Assembly: GCF_020509005.1 (NCBI RefSeq)
Contig: NC_063013.1
Coordinates: 1,674,001 to 1,738,000, forward strand
Direction of reading: 5' to 3'
DNA: 64,000 nt
Origin: Fulvia fulva
Taxonomy: Eukaryota > Ascomycota > Dothideomycetes > Mycosphaerellales > Mycosphaerellaceae
Below the pieces are notes generated by a model. The model did not search any database and was not told the origin of the DNA. It saw only the letters and a program-made list of their open reading frames with translations. Shown here piece by piece: positions 1 to 10,131 of this stretch (position 1 is its first letter; every line of letters begins with the position of its first letter). A program made the translations under genes and the position numbers.

Positions 1-340
1 GTCCTCCCACATACTGCTGCTGCACCGTATTCCCAATATCCCCAAACTTCCTATCCTCAAACACGACAAAATGCTTCCTCCGGGCCACATCATTCAGGCC
101 CCTGATCGTCCTCTCTCCAAAATCCGTGATAATATCCGCATGTGTCTTCAAGATGCATATGTGATCTCCCACCTCCTCTGCAATCTTCAAGAGCTCGCTG
201 GTCGTCGTGACATCGGCGGAGACGCAGAGGTTGGTGCGTTTTGTGTGGATCAGTTGGAGCAGGTAGGCGGCGAGGGGCGTGAGGTTGCCTTGTTCGGAGC
301 GCTCGCCGTAGGATTGGGTTAGGGTGATGTGGCGGGCCAT
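1..340 (-). CDS. pyrG: Orotidine 5'-phosphate decarboxylase, N-terminal part (runs off the left edge)
   Basis: This enzyme decarboxylates OMP to UMP, the last step of de novo pyrimidine synthesis in the cytosol. Reading down from the ATG at 340, the frame stays open to base 1. It contains the family blocks in order: KRTNLCVSADVTTTSELL (substrate-binding strand), ICILKTHADIITDF (the K-T-H-x-D block) and VVFEDRKFGDIGNTVQ, which includes the catalytic F-x-D-R-K-F-x-D-I-G-N-T motif. About 113 residues are present, under half of the usual 270-290, so the C-terminal half lies outside the window. I chose this Met because its distance to the first conserved block matches other fungal OMPDCs. The frame is also open upstream for some codons, so a 5' exon cannot be excluded. 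Confidence 0.95.
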   Translation of the reverse strand, partial: MARHITLTQSYGERSEQGNLTPLAAYLLQLIHTKRTNLCVSADVTTTSELLKIAEEVGDHICILKTHADIITDFGERTIRGLNDVARRKHFVVFEDRKFGDIGNTVQQQYVGG

Positions 341-1453
341 ATCGTCTGCCAGATCGGTTTCGAGGTTGGCGGGGTCGAATTGGCTGCTCGGATAGTCGTT
401 GTGGGGGAGATGAGGTGGTAGCGACGCGCACTGTCGCGAATGGAAACGAATGTGGTGTGCAGTAGAGACAGGCCCAGTATGACTAGCTCATGTAAAAAGT
501 GAGAGACGGGGACCAGATCAGAAGAAAGAAGAAGCTACAGCTCAAATACTCTGAAGATATATCCCCAAGCTCCATGCACATCTACGGCGCAGCAATAGTC
601 TTCCCACTTCCCTACATTTACCCGCAGCGACCACTCCACCACTCCACCAACTCTCCCTTCCCGCCATTGGCTCCACCCTCCTCGTCGACGCGCCGAGACG
701 CTGTAACCATCACATCTTGTGGAGCGTCAACAAGATCGCTCGGGATCTCAAAATTGCTACTGTCTCATCGACTTTCTCCGCCAGAGCCCGCCCCCAAAAC
801 TCAATTTGATCCCACGTTCGGCTCAGTGGCATCGGGCCGTCAGATCTGATCGCTTTGATTCGATGCTGGGCTCGCTTACCCTGACCATGTCGAACGGATC
901 CGAGTCGTCAGTGGCATGCCGAGACAATGGCGCAATGTTGTGCAGCGACGGCTACCGAGATCACATGCGAGATCAAACATCTCAGGCAAGGAGTGGGTGT
1001 GGGATCTTCTCCTTGTATGCATTGGGTCTTGGACTGAAGAGTAGTTGTACATCTGTAGACGAGGTCATCGACAAGTCACTCTTCATCAACCCTCCTTGCG
1101 GAGAGTTCCGACACATTGGTAGAAGAAGGGGTCCATCAACTCCCTGTGCACATCACATCAATCCAAGACGTACGGTATACGCTGCAGCCACGAAGCTTTC
1201 GAGATCTTCATGCACTGCAGAGATCTGTAAAACGTTCCAGTGCAGCGGACAGGTACCGCGGAAAGATCGCCCCGAGAGCGAGGGAGAACGCGAAGACGGA
1301 ACAGTGCAAAATACAGTTACACGAGCAGTATGATCTACGGCATGTGACATGTCGTCAAACGCCCAAACAACGCCTCCGGGGTTCCAGACATGTTTGCAAT
1401 AGAAAGGGTCATAATGCATCACATCGTCGAACTCGCGGCCGCACTCGAGTCTA
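341..1453. other. Intergenic: pyrG upstream region and FET3 3' flank
   Basis: Both flanking genes lie on the minus strand, so this stretch should hold the FET3 terminator region and the pyrG promoter. Open frames here are short, have no family signature and lack splice-consistent partners. I see no further gene. Confidence 0.6.
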
Positions 1454-3446
1454 TCATGTCGTGGAACCACATGCGTTGGCGACGAATCTTCGAGTCTGTG
1501 CCATTTCTGCAGCAGAGAGCGGAGCAGCTCCGTACCTGTTTCAGGATGTTAATTGAGAGATGTGATGGGTGATTAGGTGGATGCAACGTACCATGCAATG
1601 ACTGCCATTCCGAGGAAAGCTGCAATGCAGCTGAAGACGAGCGCGACAATGCCTTTTGCGGTGAAGCCTGAGGGTAGCGGCGCTTTGCTCAATGCCTGTC
1701 CGTCAAGGTCTAGAGCGTCGACTGTGTTTGCGGCGGCATTGCCGGCAGTAGGTGTGGCGGCAGCGGCGCAGACGTCGTAATGTTGTTGAGGTACGGTGAT
1801 GCTCTTCTGGATTTCGAGTGGCGCTTCGACCATTGTCGCGATCAGACCGCTAGCCAAGTGCCATTCTACGAAATGTTAGCATCTGGTGTACGGACGAAGA
1901 CCTTGGAGGACTTACCAAGATGGCAATGGAACAGCCAGATACCAGGGTTGTCAGCTCGGAATCTGATCACGAAGTTTCCATTTGGCCTGACCCATACAGT
2001 GTCTCGACGCATGGGCTTTTCTGGGAAATCAGTGTGATTGTTGGCATCGTAGTTGCCCCATTCATCGGGACTGCGGTAGACGACCTGGAAGTTGTGGCCG
2101 TGGAGATGGAACGGGTGCTTGCCTGGGTCGTTGTTGTTGAGCACAATCTCGATGATCTGATTGTGCTGGAGTACGAAAGAGTTGGTGTCCCGACCGTAGA
2201 CTGTCGCATTGTCCGCGAAAGTGCCGGTCGTAAGTGCGGAGTACAGCGTGGGTACCTTTGGCCTTACGTAGGTGATGTCGTTGAACCAGGCATAGTTAGC
2301 CCCGTCGCCGAGGTTGTTCATGGACAGATTGAGGTTGAAGGAATAGTCAACATGACCGAGGACTTCCATGCCATCCTGCGGTACCAAGTCGACATCGTCA
2401 TATTGCGCATCCCAGCTATCGAGCAGAGCTGGCTCGGGAAGAGGCTTCTGCTCGTCGTACACAAGCCAGCCGGTGACATTGTACTGCAAGTCGGGTGAGA
2501 ATGCATCGAACAGATCAGTGTCCATGCTGCCGACCATGGCAAAATTCGCAGACGCGTCATTCTTCGCCGTGACGATGAATCCGTAACGTTGGGCGGCTGT
2601 TATGTATATCATCTCAGCTTCAGCAGGCTCGGTATAAACGCCGTCGACTTCGATAATGGTCAGGCTGTGCCCTTCGATCCAGAAGTATTGACCAGCAAAT
2701 GCCGCTACGTTCGTCATACGGAAGAAGTATCGCATGCCGGGCTCGACCGCCAGCTTGAAGTTCTGTGTCTCGTTCATCAAGGCAGAGTTTGGTACAGGTT
2801 CTGCGCCGGTTGGGTTCTCCACGCTCATGAACTTCTTGATGAGGCCGGGCATTTCATCGTGATACCAGTCCGAAAGTGTTATTGAGAGTTCCTTGTCGTA
2901 CATATCCGTATAGGGACTGTCTGGGTCGTACACTACGAATTGGCCTCGGAGACCGTCTGGATACTGGCCACGGCTATGTGAGTGATACCAGTAGGTGCCT
3001 GGCTGGTCAACCTACGAGCCGTCAGTATGTCGCCGTTTCGAGAGGAGTCGGCCTAGCTTACTGTGAAGTTGTACGTGAAGGTGGATCCGGAAGGCACATC
3101 ACATTGTGTTACGCCGACAGGACCATCCATCTCGTTCGTGCCGTTCTGGAAGAGTCCGTGGAAGTGCAAGCTCGTGCTTTGGTTGCCAAGCTGAACAGCA
3201 GGAGTCAGCAACGCAAATGTATGGTATGGAGCTGGCACGCACCTGGTTGTTCATGTTGATAACTACATTGTCGCCTTTCGTGAAGTTCAGCACTGGTATC
3301 GGCCATTCGCCATTGATACCGATGACAGGTCTCTCCATTTGGCCATCTGGATTACGATTCACCCAAGTGATGTTGAAGTCGTGTGTGACAGTTGCCGACG
3401 TAGCGAGACCTGCCAGCGCGGCCATGGCTGCCACCGTTCGAGCCAT
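1454..3446 (-). CDS. FET3: Fet3-type multicopper ferroxidase (5 exons)
   Basis: Plasma-membrane ferroxidase that oxidises Fe(II) to Fe(III) and hands it to the Ftr1 permease. Model: complement of 1454-1535, 1592-1865, 1916-3011, 3062-3190 and 3243-3446; introns are 50-56 nt and the exons sum to 595 codons (594 aa). The N-terminus is a signal peptide ([18 protein letters not shown]). Copper ligand blocks are visible in order: LHFHG (about residue 76), WYHSHSRGQ (119), KHPFHLHGH (about 405) and LFHCHLEWHL across the exon 3/4 junction (about 473). A C-terminal membrane helix spans about 548-569. The segments [16 protein letters not shown] and [15 protein letters not shown] are Fet3-like rather than laccase-like. 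The tail is only completed by splicing: the retained-intron reading ends at a false stop after AWYV. It is divergent from FTR1, the usual fungal arrangement. I did not check the iron-specificity carboxylates individually. Confidence 0.95.
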
Positions 3447-3511
3447 GGTGCTGCTGGTGTACTGCACCGCCAGCTCGTGGATGTAATGTAGGTGAATGAA
3501 CCGCGAAACGA

Positions 3512-3520
3512 ATCTGATAA
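3512..3520 (+). promoter_or_regulatory. ATCTGATAA, exact SreA-type GATA site
   Basis: Exact match to ATCWGATAA, beginning 66 bp upstream of the FET3 start codon at 3446. It is the closest site to FET3, so it probably acts on that gene first. Confidence 0.75.
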
Positions 3521-3675
3521 GACTGTTCCCGTCTGTTTGACAAGAATGCGAGAGAGATTGATTAGATGGGATCCGCGGCCGAGCCTGCCGCCACGAGAGC
3601 CCAAGCTCGTGCCCGTGAGACTCTGCGCCGAGCACCGGAGGCCAGTGTCAAAGCAGGGTTGCAACTTGCAAAAGG

Positions 3676-3684
3676 ATCTGATAA
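3676..3684 (+). promoter_or_regulatory. ATCTGATAA, second exact SreA-type site
   Basis: Exact match in the same orientation as the site at 3512, 230 bp upstream of the FET3 start. Confidence 0.72.
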
Positions 3685-4065
3685 AGCGCCACGTTAGGTG
3701 GTCCAAACAAGCGAGGCCTTCTGTTCAACGAGCGAAGACTGCGGATCGGTGGAGCGATAGACTGGCCTAGCTTACTTCCACGTGGGTGGAACGATGCCAA
3801 GTGGGAGTGACTGCTGGCCTTGTTGGTGCTTTGCTCTGGGGTGCATCAATCCTTGTCTTCAACATCAAGGTCTGTTTGCGCTTGTCTCGGCATTCGAAGG
3901 GCCAGTCTCACTCTTGATTTCTGCACAAATTCGACGTCTTCGAGGACGGAAAAGCCCTTCGATCTTCGCGCCTTCGCACCTTCGTAGCAGCGCGCCGCAC
4001 ATCCCTAGCACGCACACGAGCGCTTGTTGAGTACCGCACTTGCCGTTGTCGTGAAAAAGTTTATC

Positions 4066-4074
4066 TTATCAGAT
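4066..4074 (-). promoter_or_regulatory. ATCTGATAA on the minus strand, third exact SreA-type site
   Basis: The plus strand reads TTATCAGAT, the reverse complement of ATCTGATAA. A further TTATC lies directly before it at 4061-4065, giving tandem GATA cores. It sits roughly midway between the two genes. Confidence 0.7.
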
Positions 4075-4646
4075 GCTGGTCTGGATCGCTCCTTCACACG
4101 AGACAGCCAATGGCAAGATTCTGTGGCGCCAATCAGATCAAGCTACTTAAGCTTTGGCTGGCATTTGTACCACCTCAGGACCCCACTCGACTTTGGACGC
4201 AGTGGCATGACCGCCAGCAGCAAGAGCGTGACTCGCCTCGGTAGAGCACCCTGCAAGAGAATGTAAGATCTGCAACAACAGCTCTCAAGTGCGAGGGCAC
4301 AACCATCGACCAAATTGAAGCGCGCAACGGAAAACATCTGAGCAGTACAGTACTTGCCTTGTTGTCACGGCCACATCCACGAGATATCACAGGTCAAGGG
4401 ATTCCAGAGGCGCGCTGCCAAAACACTGCAGGCCACGGCAGCACTACGGCGTCAGGTCGTGTGAGCCTGGATCACCAATCGCTTTATGCCGCCCTCGCTT
4501 CACAACAGATTCGAGCACCGTTTCATCGCAGCCGAAATCGGGCGGATTGTGTGACTGCTTCAAGGCCTTCCGGGCAGCAGCTGCGACTCGAAGAGATACT
4601 GGACCGTGCCGCCAGCTAGCCAGCGCCTTCTTCTCACGAACTTCGA

Positions 4647-4663
4647 GATAATCTGATCTTATC
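4647..4663 (+). promoter_or_regulatory. GATA cluster, near match to the SreA site
   Basis: This segment reads GATAATCTGATCTTATC: two GATA cores flank an ATCTGAT that lacks only the final AA of the consensus. It ends 86 bp upstream of the FTR1 ATG, so it is the best candidate iron element proximal to FTR1. Confidence 0.55.
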
Positions 4664-4748
4664 TTGATCATCTCGGCACAACCATAGTGCAGCATCAGAC
4701 AGTCGACAGAGCTCAGATCACTGCTTCAGCAGTATCACCGCCGCCAAT

Positions 4749-5959
4749 ATGGTGCAGAACGTCTTCGCCGTTCCCGGTAGGTGCCTTCCTTGCTGATAGT
4801 TTCAAGATTCGCGGCTGACTTCGAGACCAGTTTTCTTCATCGTGTTCCGAGAATGCCTCGAGTGCACAATCATCATATCGATTCTGCTGGCATTCCTCAA
4901 GCAGAGCATCGGTGGTCCCAACAGCGACCGCACAGTGTACAAGCGACTTCTCAGGCAGATTTGGTGGGGCATCGGCTCAGGCCTGTTCATCTGTCTGGCC
5001 ATCGGCGGCGGATTCATCGGTGCCTTTTATGGCCTCAAAAAAGACTTCTTCAGAAAGTCCGAGGACATCTGGGAAGGTGTCTTCGGCCTGATCGCGTCCA
5101 TCATCATCACCGTCATGGGCATCGGTCTGCTGCGCGTCGCCAAGCTCCAGGACAAGTGGAGGGTCAAGATTGCGCAAGCCCTTGAGAAGCACCATACCGG
5201 CGAAGGACTAGGCATGAAGTCGCGCTTCAAGATTTGGTGCCAGAAGTACGCCATGTTCTTGCTCCCCTTCATCACGGTGCTGCGTGAGGGGTTGGAAGCC
5301 GTCGTCTTCATTGGAGGAGTCGGACTCAGCTTGCCAGCTGCGTCGTTCCCTCTTGCTGTCATTTGCGGTTTGTTGGCAGGATGTGCCATCGGCTACCTCA
5401 TCTATCGGTATGTTGTCCTCACAACAGTGGATTGATCAGATGCTGACCTCGTCACAGTGGTGGCAACACCGCCAAGTTGCAGATCTTCTTGATCGTCTCC
5501 ACGTGCTTCCTGTATCTCGTTGCTGCCGGGCTCTTCTCCAAAGCAGTTTGGAACTTCGAGATGAATGCATGGAGCAAGATTACCGGTGGCGATGCGGCCG
5601 AGACTGGATCTGGTCCGGGCTCCTACGACATCCGCAAGAGTGTCTGGCACGTCAACTGCTGCAATCCGGAGACCAACGGCGGCGGAGGCTGGGGAGTATT
5701 CAATTCTCTCTTCGGCTGGACCAATTCTGCGACATACGGCTCGGTCCTCGCGTACAATTTGTACTGGCTTGCCGTCATCGTTGCTTTCGGGTCTCTCGGA
5801 TTCTACGAGAAGCGTGGCCACTTCCCGCTCATGAAGCGCAAGGCGTCGACCAGGGACGATGAGACTATGGATAGTGACCAGACCAGCCAGGATCGTGTCG
5901 AGGACGAGAAGAAGGCTGCCAGTGTTGCAGTTACGCACTCCAGCAATGTGCCTGCTTGA
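4749..5959 (+). CDS. FTR1: Ftr1-type high-affinity iron permease (3 exons)
   Basis: Plasma-membrane Fe(III) permease that takes up iron delivered by Fet3. Exons 4749-4776, 4831-5407 and 5458-5959 give 369 codons (368 aa); introns are 54 and 50 nt. Both REXXE-type iron-binding motifs are present: RECLE (residues 16-20, only in frame after removing the first intron) and REGLE (about 161-165). There are several hydrophobic helices, and a charged cytoplasmic tail follows the last helix at about 5830. The tiny first exon (MVQNVFAVP) is typical of fungal FTR1 genes. It sits head to head with FET3, and the two proteins are known to be needed together for assembly and transport to the cell surface. 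Confidence 0.95.
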
Positions 5960-6372
5960 GGTGCTTCATTGGCCACATCCTTCGAAGGACGGTATAATGA
6001 GAATCAAATTCCATGGCTTGTAGTTGTAGATTCAAGTAGAGACCCATCAAGGTTCGTAGATCGTACGAGCACTCTTTCAATGAGCACGATTGAGGCCATA
6101 TGAGATTGTGCACGCGACATGTTCGCCGCCGTCTCTTCGATTTGCGTCAGAGTGTGGGTGTTCCCGATTGGCCTCCTTCCATCGGGTGTGGGCCTGCCTC
6201 GAGGCCGCCATCGCTGTTTCTCAAGTGAAAGTTGACAACTACCTTTCATACATCCACGCTCCTGTCCTTCATATCGTCAAAGATGTTCTGGCCATATCCC
6301 TGAGACGAGGGCCTTGGAGCCTTGCATAAAGGCGAGACATTACAACATCACTATACAGCCTTGCTGCGAGAT
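5960..6372. other. Intergenic, no gene seen
   Basis: FTR1 3' flank and upstream region of the BTB gene. The frame upstream of 6373 is open to a TTG at 6322 but contains no ATG. No RNA gene or repeat is recognised. Confidence 0.6.
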
Positions 6373-7650
6373 ATGATAGCGAAGCCAGCTTTAGGAGGCC
6401 ACGATGGCAAGACTCCTGAGACGCCCACGTCGCCGGTGGACAGTCATGCCGAGAGCGTTCGTGACGGGACAGTCATCATCTCGGAGGATGGCGACATAGT
6501 TCTACACATCCAGCACGAAAGCGCAGCCTCAACCAGGACAGCCCTCTTCAAAGTCCGCTCATCAGTACTGAAACAGCATTCGCGATACTTTACAGGTCTC
6601 TTGGAAGGTCGATTCGGCGAGGCCGAGCGTATTGCCAAAGAACTGAGCCAGTTGCGATTACGCTACAGGTCACCGACCGATGCGCCTTCGAACGAACTTC
6701 CCACCATCAGCATCAGCGACGTAGGACGCATATCATCCGTGAAATCCATCGAACCACTGTGTACCGACTTCTTCGCCATTCTGCATGGAAATGACACACA
6801 AGGCCTACCACCCGTCGCCAACCTTGCCAATCTTGCCATTGTCGCAGATCGTTTCGATGCACTGGATTGCGTGGCAGCCTACGTACGGCGTAGGAGGCTC
6901 ATCCGAGCTATCGATGGCAAGATGAACCCGAAGACAGACGGCGCTTTGTCGGAAGAGAAAGTCAGACAGCGAGTCTTGGTCGGAGCTCTGCTGGATCACG
7001 GCGCGTGGCTGGAGAGGTACAGCATGCGCATGATTTACAAAGGCTGGGTTGGTAGAGACGACATTGAAGAGACTGCGGCAATGTGGTGGAGTCTGCCTCT
7101 GCGACTTGAAGATGAGATTGCAATACGGCGTGACTACATAATGGAGACCATGCAGTCACTGCAAGCACACTTCGTGGGCCTGTACACTTCCCGAGAGCGC
7201 CAGTGCAAGCTCGGATATGACTCCTCGGCGCAGTGCGACTCGTTCCAGCTGGGCGAGATGATACGCTTTCTATCGCGTATTGGAACGTTACAGGTCCAAG
7301 GTCTTGTCTTTGACAGCGCTGATCCACCTGCTCCGTTCGCTGGTGATCTACATGTCCTGCTCGACTCCCTGAGACAGGTGCCTGAATACCAGATCGACAG
7401 GAATCACTCGCACTGCGGCATCAGAACCAGACTGATACCTTTGCTGGATCTCATAGCAGATAGCCTGCAACATGTGGGTATCTGCTCGGAATGCTGGTCT
7501 CAGGATCGTGTTAACTACTCGTGGATCGACGCGAAGCGACCTCTACTGTGGAAGAGAGAAACGCATCAACACCGGGGTCGAGGTCACAAAGACGCACATG
7601 CTGTGGTTAGAGAACTGTTCACGGCATCTGAGAGGCATTGGAGCTCGTAG
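6373..7650 (+). CDS. BTB/POZ-domain protein of unknown function
   Basis: Intronless, 425 aa from the ATG at 6373. An N-terminal BTB-like fold is indicated by a segment describing an internal state (DGTVIISEDGDIVLHI), then the hallmark FKVRSSVLKQHSRYFTGLL at about residues 65-85. After an insertion comes the later BTB helix pair (FFAILHG...PPVANLANLAIVADRFDALDCV). Fungal BTB proteins of this layout are common and mostly uncharacterised. BTB domains mediate dimerisation or Cullin-3 binding, but no second functional domain is visible. The C-terminal half is helical and has a C-x2-C pair (GICSECWSQD). Function is not assigned. Confidence 0.8.
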   Translation: MIAKPALGGHDGKTPETPTSPVDSHAESVRDGTVIISEDGDIVLHIQHESAASTRTALFKVRSSVLKQHSRYFTGLLEGRFGEAERIAKELSQLRLRYRSPTDAPSNELPTISISDVGRISSVKSIEPLCTDFFAILHGNDTQGLPPVANLANLAIVADRFDALDCVAAYVRRRRLIRAIDGKMNPKTDGALSEEKVRQRVLVGALLDHGAWLERYSMRMIYKGWVGRDDIEETAAMWWSLPLRLEDEIAIRRDYIMETMQSLQAHFVGLYTSRERQCKLGYDSSAQCDSFQLGEMIRFLSRIGTLQVQGLVFDSADPPAPFAGDLHVLLDSLRQVPEYQIDRNHSHCGIRTRLIPLLDLIADSLQHVGICSECWSQDRVNYSWIDAKRPLLWKRETHQHRGRGHKDAHAVVRELFTASERHWSS

Positions 7651-8222
7651 GCCATCGATGTCTCGCAACCCATACGCTGTGGCTGTTACAGTGCTACAGT
7701 CCGTTCTGCAACTCTTTTGTGGCCGGCTCCTGGATTTTGACTGCGCCCGAGAGTATAGGCCTGATCACCTCGCCTCTCGCTTCTCTTACACGAGGTACCT
7801 TGTTGTGGTGAGTAGCACTCTTTCGGCCTCCTTGTTGTGGGCTCAGCAACGAGGCACATGACATTGTGGGGTCGCTAATTCCTTTGGTGGCGTGCTGCGC
7901 CCCCTGCTGCGCGTGCACCGCCGCCAAGCAGTGCAACCTCACTTACTCCATGGTTCGGTGCACCACGGCCTGAGACATCTGTATCTGAGCCAGCACATTG
8001 GGAACCTGAGGCTATGTATTATGATATGGGCCGGCCGTGTACCAGAGGCTGAGCGGCGTAAATGCTGACCAGAGTGTATATGAGAGAGCCACCGTCGCTT
8101 GATTGTTTTCTGTATCGTAAGCCAAGTCAAAGCTACCATCATTCCTCCTTCTGTGGCAACTATCATAAGCTTGTGTGCTGGGAAGCCGCAGTAACCCGAC
8201 CAAAGACAAACAGCAGGATCCC
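7651..8222. other. Intergenic, no gene seen
   Basis: Separates the BTB and vWA genes, which run in the same direction. Only short unsupported frames are present. It probably holds the terminator of the first gene and the promoter of the second. Confidence 0.55.
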
Positions 8223-9221
8223 ATGGCAGACGTTCTTTCTTCACCTCTTCACCTAACACACCGCCGCACAAACTCTTCACTACATCAACAACCCAGCATG
8301 CTCTCCTCACTAAAGCACAAGCTCAGTCGCAAGAACACCAATGGCATCACACGAACCGGCAGTATGAAGGACGACTCGAGCTCGACTCCTCATCCGCAGC
8401 AGAATCAAGCTCCTGCGACACGACGACCTGCTCAAGCGGCAAGGAATCCTCAAAGAGATCCAGGAGACGCGCCTCCAGCCTACTCTCCAGCTCCAAACGC
8501 GGCGCCAATACCCTCAGTGACCGTGTCTGCGCCTGCCAACCAAGGTGCTGATGATCCATACGCCTTCCTCACCAGCTTCGACACCATCTTCCTAATTGAT
8601 GACTCGGGCTCGATGGCTGGCGGCCGATGGCGCGAGACCGGCGAAGCGCTCGAGACCATCACGCCAATCTGCACCGCCCACGATGCTGACGGCATCGACA
8701 TCTTCTTTCTCAACCACAAGGACTCGGACTACGACCACAATGTCACCAGCTCAAGCACAGTTCGCGAGATTTTCCAGACCGTACGGCCAGGCGGAGGCAC
8801 ACCCACGGGTCAGCGATTGAACGCAATCCTCAAGCCGTACCTGCGCCGCCTGGAAGCAAACCCCGACGGCACGAAACCCATCAACATCATCTGCATCACG
8901 GACGGCGAGCCCAGCGACGATGTCGAGAGTCCTCTCATCGCAGCTGCCAAAAAGCTCGACAAGCTTGATGCCCCAGCATGGCAGATTGGCATCCAGTTCT
9001 TCCAGGTGGGGCGCGACGAGGAGGCCAAGAAGCATCTCAAGCAGCTAGATGATGAGCTCGCGGAGATTTCCGGTGATGATGATCTGCGGGACATCGTCGA
9101 TACGGTGCCGTTCACAGGCGCGGAAGGAACGCATCTGACTGGCGATGGTATTCTCAAAGTCGTACTTGGTGCTGTCAATAGACGTCTGGATCGCAAGAAG
9201 AGTAAGGATCTTCACAGATAG
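8223..9221 (+). CDS. von Willebrand factor A domain protein
   Basis: Intronless, 332 aa from the ATG at 8223; the ATG at 8298 (MLSSLKHKLSRK) is an alternative start. A low-complexity Pro/Ala/Ser N-terminus of about 115 residues is followed by a vWA domain. The domain opens with FLIDDSGSM, the D-x-S-x-S metal-binding MIDAS motif at about residues 126-131. The MIDAS threonine is likely in GGGTPTGQRL, and the Asp in ICITDGEPSD. The strand-helix alternation continues to about residue 300. No signal peptide or membrane helix is seen, so an intracellular protein-binding role is likely. Partners are unknown, and such vWA proteins are widespread in filamentous fungi. Confidence 0.88.
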   Translation: MADVLSSPLHLTHRRTNSSLHQQPSMLSSLKHKLSRKNTNGITRTGSMKDDSSSTPHPQQNQAPATRRPAQAARNPQRDPGDAPPAYSPAPNAAPIPSVTVSAPANQGADDPYAFLTSFDTIFLIDDSGSMAGGRWRETGEALETITPICTAHDADGIDIFFLNHKDSDYDHNVTSSSTVREIFQTVRPGGGTPTGQRLNAILKPYLRRLEANPDGTKPINIICITDGEPSDDVESPLIAAAKKLDKLDAPAWQIGIQFFQVGRDEEAKKHLKQLDDELAEISGDDDLRDIVDTVPFTGAEGTHLTGDGILKVVLGAVNRRLDRKKSKDLHR

Positions 9222-9616
9222 TAGAAAGGAGGGCTTTGGGATGGCGTTCAAGGCGTGTGGTAGATACCCTTGCTTTGGTGGCGGCTACGGTATCGAGAGG
9301 TGAGCCTGCACGAAGCAGCAGCGAAGAAACCTACGTAGGCTTTTCTGTGAAAGCGGCAGCTCGTTCTACCGGACAGGCCCTCTCTATAGCGGACATTGCA
9401 TAGTGCAGAACCTCACATCCCCCTGGGTCCACATCTCATCATTTCAATAGTACACTCATGCTTGAAGAACGCTTCATGATCACATGTTAGCAGCGCATAA
9501 TCTTCATTGACCAGAAAGCTCATGCTCCTTCCTCACTCTTCCGACCTCACGCTCACAACCACCAAACCAGCATCCACCACCTCCACTCAACCACATACCT
9601 CCACCAGACGGCCGCC
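9222..9616. other. Intergenic, no gene seen
   Basis: vWA gene 3' flank and upstream region of the small open frame at 9617. Nothing else recognised. Confidence 0.5.
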
Positions 9617-9784
9617 ATGCGTATTTATCAGCTCACACTCACGCTCGTCACGTTGTACCTACTCAAATGCCTGTTCGAAGGTACCTCAATATGCCTTTAC
9701 CGACCAGACGGCGCGTGCTGGTGTCTCAGCTTAACGTATACTGCTGGAAATGATACTCGGGATGCTGTGGGGTTACGAGGGTGA
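9617..9784 (+). CDS. Putative small protein with a hydrophobic, signal-like N-terminus
   Basis: A 55-codon frame with a strong initiation context (GCCGCC ATG). The start, MRIYQLTLTLVTLYLLKCLF, looks like a signal peptide or anchor, and it is followed by three cysteines within GTSICLYRPDGACWC. The stop at 9782 overlaps a good 5' splice sequence (GTGAGC at 9781). A downstream branch-like GCTGAC near 9885 followed by an AG suggests the frame may instead be spliced and a few codons longer. No homologue is recognised and chance cannot be excluded, so this is a candidate only. Confidence 0.25.
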   Translation: MRIYQLTLTLVTLYLLKCLFEGTSICLYRPDGACWCLSLTYTAGNDTRDAVGLRG

Positions 9785-10131
9785 GCATACATCTTTCGGG
9801 CTAAGGCTTCTACGAAGGAGGGGGAGGCGAGGGAAGGTATGAAGCAGGTGGTATGTCGTTCTGGCCGGTAGGAAGAGGGCGGTGCTGACATGAAGTGGCC
9901 AGGAGAATGAGAACATTGTGTTCTGAGGCTGATGGTCCACGTCAGTCGAAGTTCGATCGCCGCAATCACAAGTCCACATCTGCTCATACAAAAAGGCTAT
10001 CGCCAAGGGTAAGTAGCTCTAAGCCTTCGCTGCTTCTACTATGAAGTTATGGGTATCAATATAGGTCATCAATCATCAAAAGCTCGCTCCAGACCGTCAT
10101 AACTCCGTACGTCCCAAATGTTTGGCTTTCA
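9785..10131. other. Intergenic, no clear gene
   Basis: 3' flank of the RdRP gene on the other strand. Consensus-like splice motifs (GTGAGC at 9781, GTAAGT near 10011, a TATAG near 10060) could belong to a spliced transcript that starts at 9617, but no frame supports one convincingly. Confidence 0.4.

Larger units (their letters stand above)
3447..4748. promoter_or_regulatory. Bidirectional FET3-FTR1 promoter with clustered iron-GATA sites
   Basis: A 1.3 kb gap between the start codons of two divergent iron-uptake genes. It has no credible coding frame. It carries three exact ATCWGATAA motifs and one near match, placed near both ends: 66 and 230 bp upstream of the FET3 ATG, in the middle, and about 90 bp upstream of the FTR1 ATG. 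ATCWGATAA is the known site of the SreA/Sre1/Urbs1 class of iron-sensing GATA repressors in Pezizomycotina. Joint repression by iron is inferred from that knowledge. Confidence 0.8.

Noticed and set aside
719..1556. Overlapping plus-strand frames upstream of pyrG
   Set aside because: No domain, no splice logic and poor composition; treated as intergenic.
1866..1915. Stop after HCHL in FET3 as a truncation
   Set aside because: It lies in a 50-nt intron; splicing joins HCHL to EWHLASGL.
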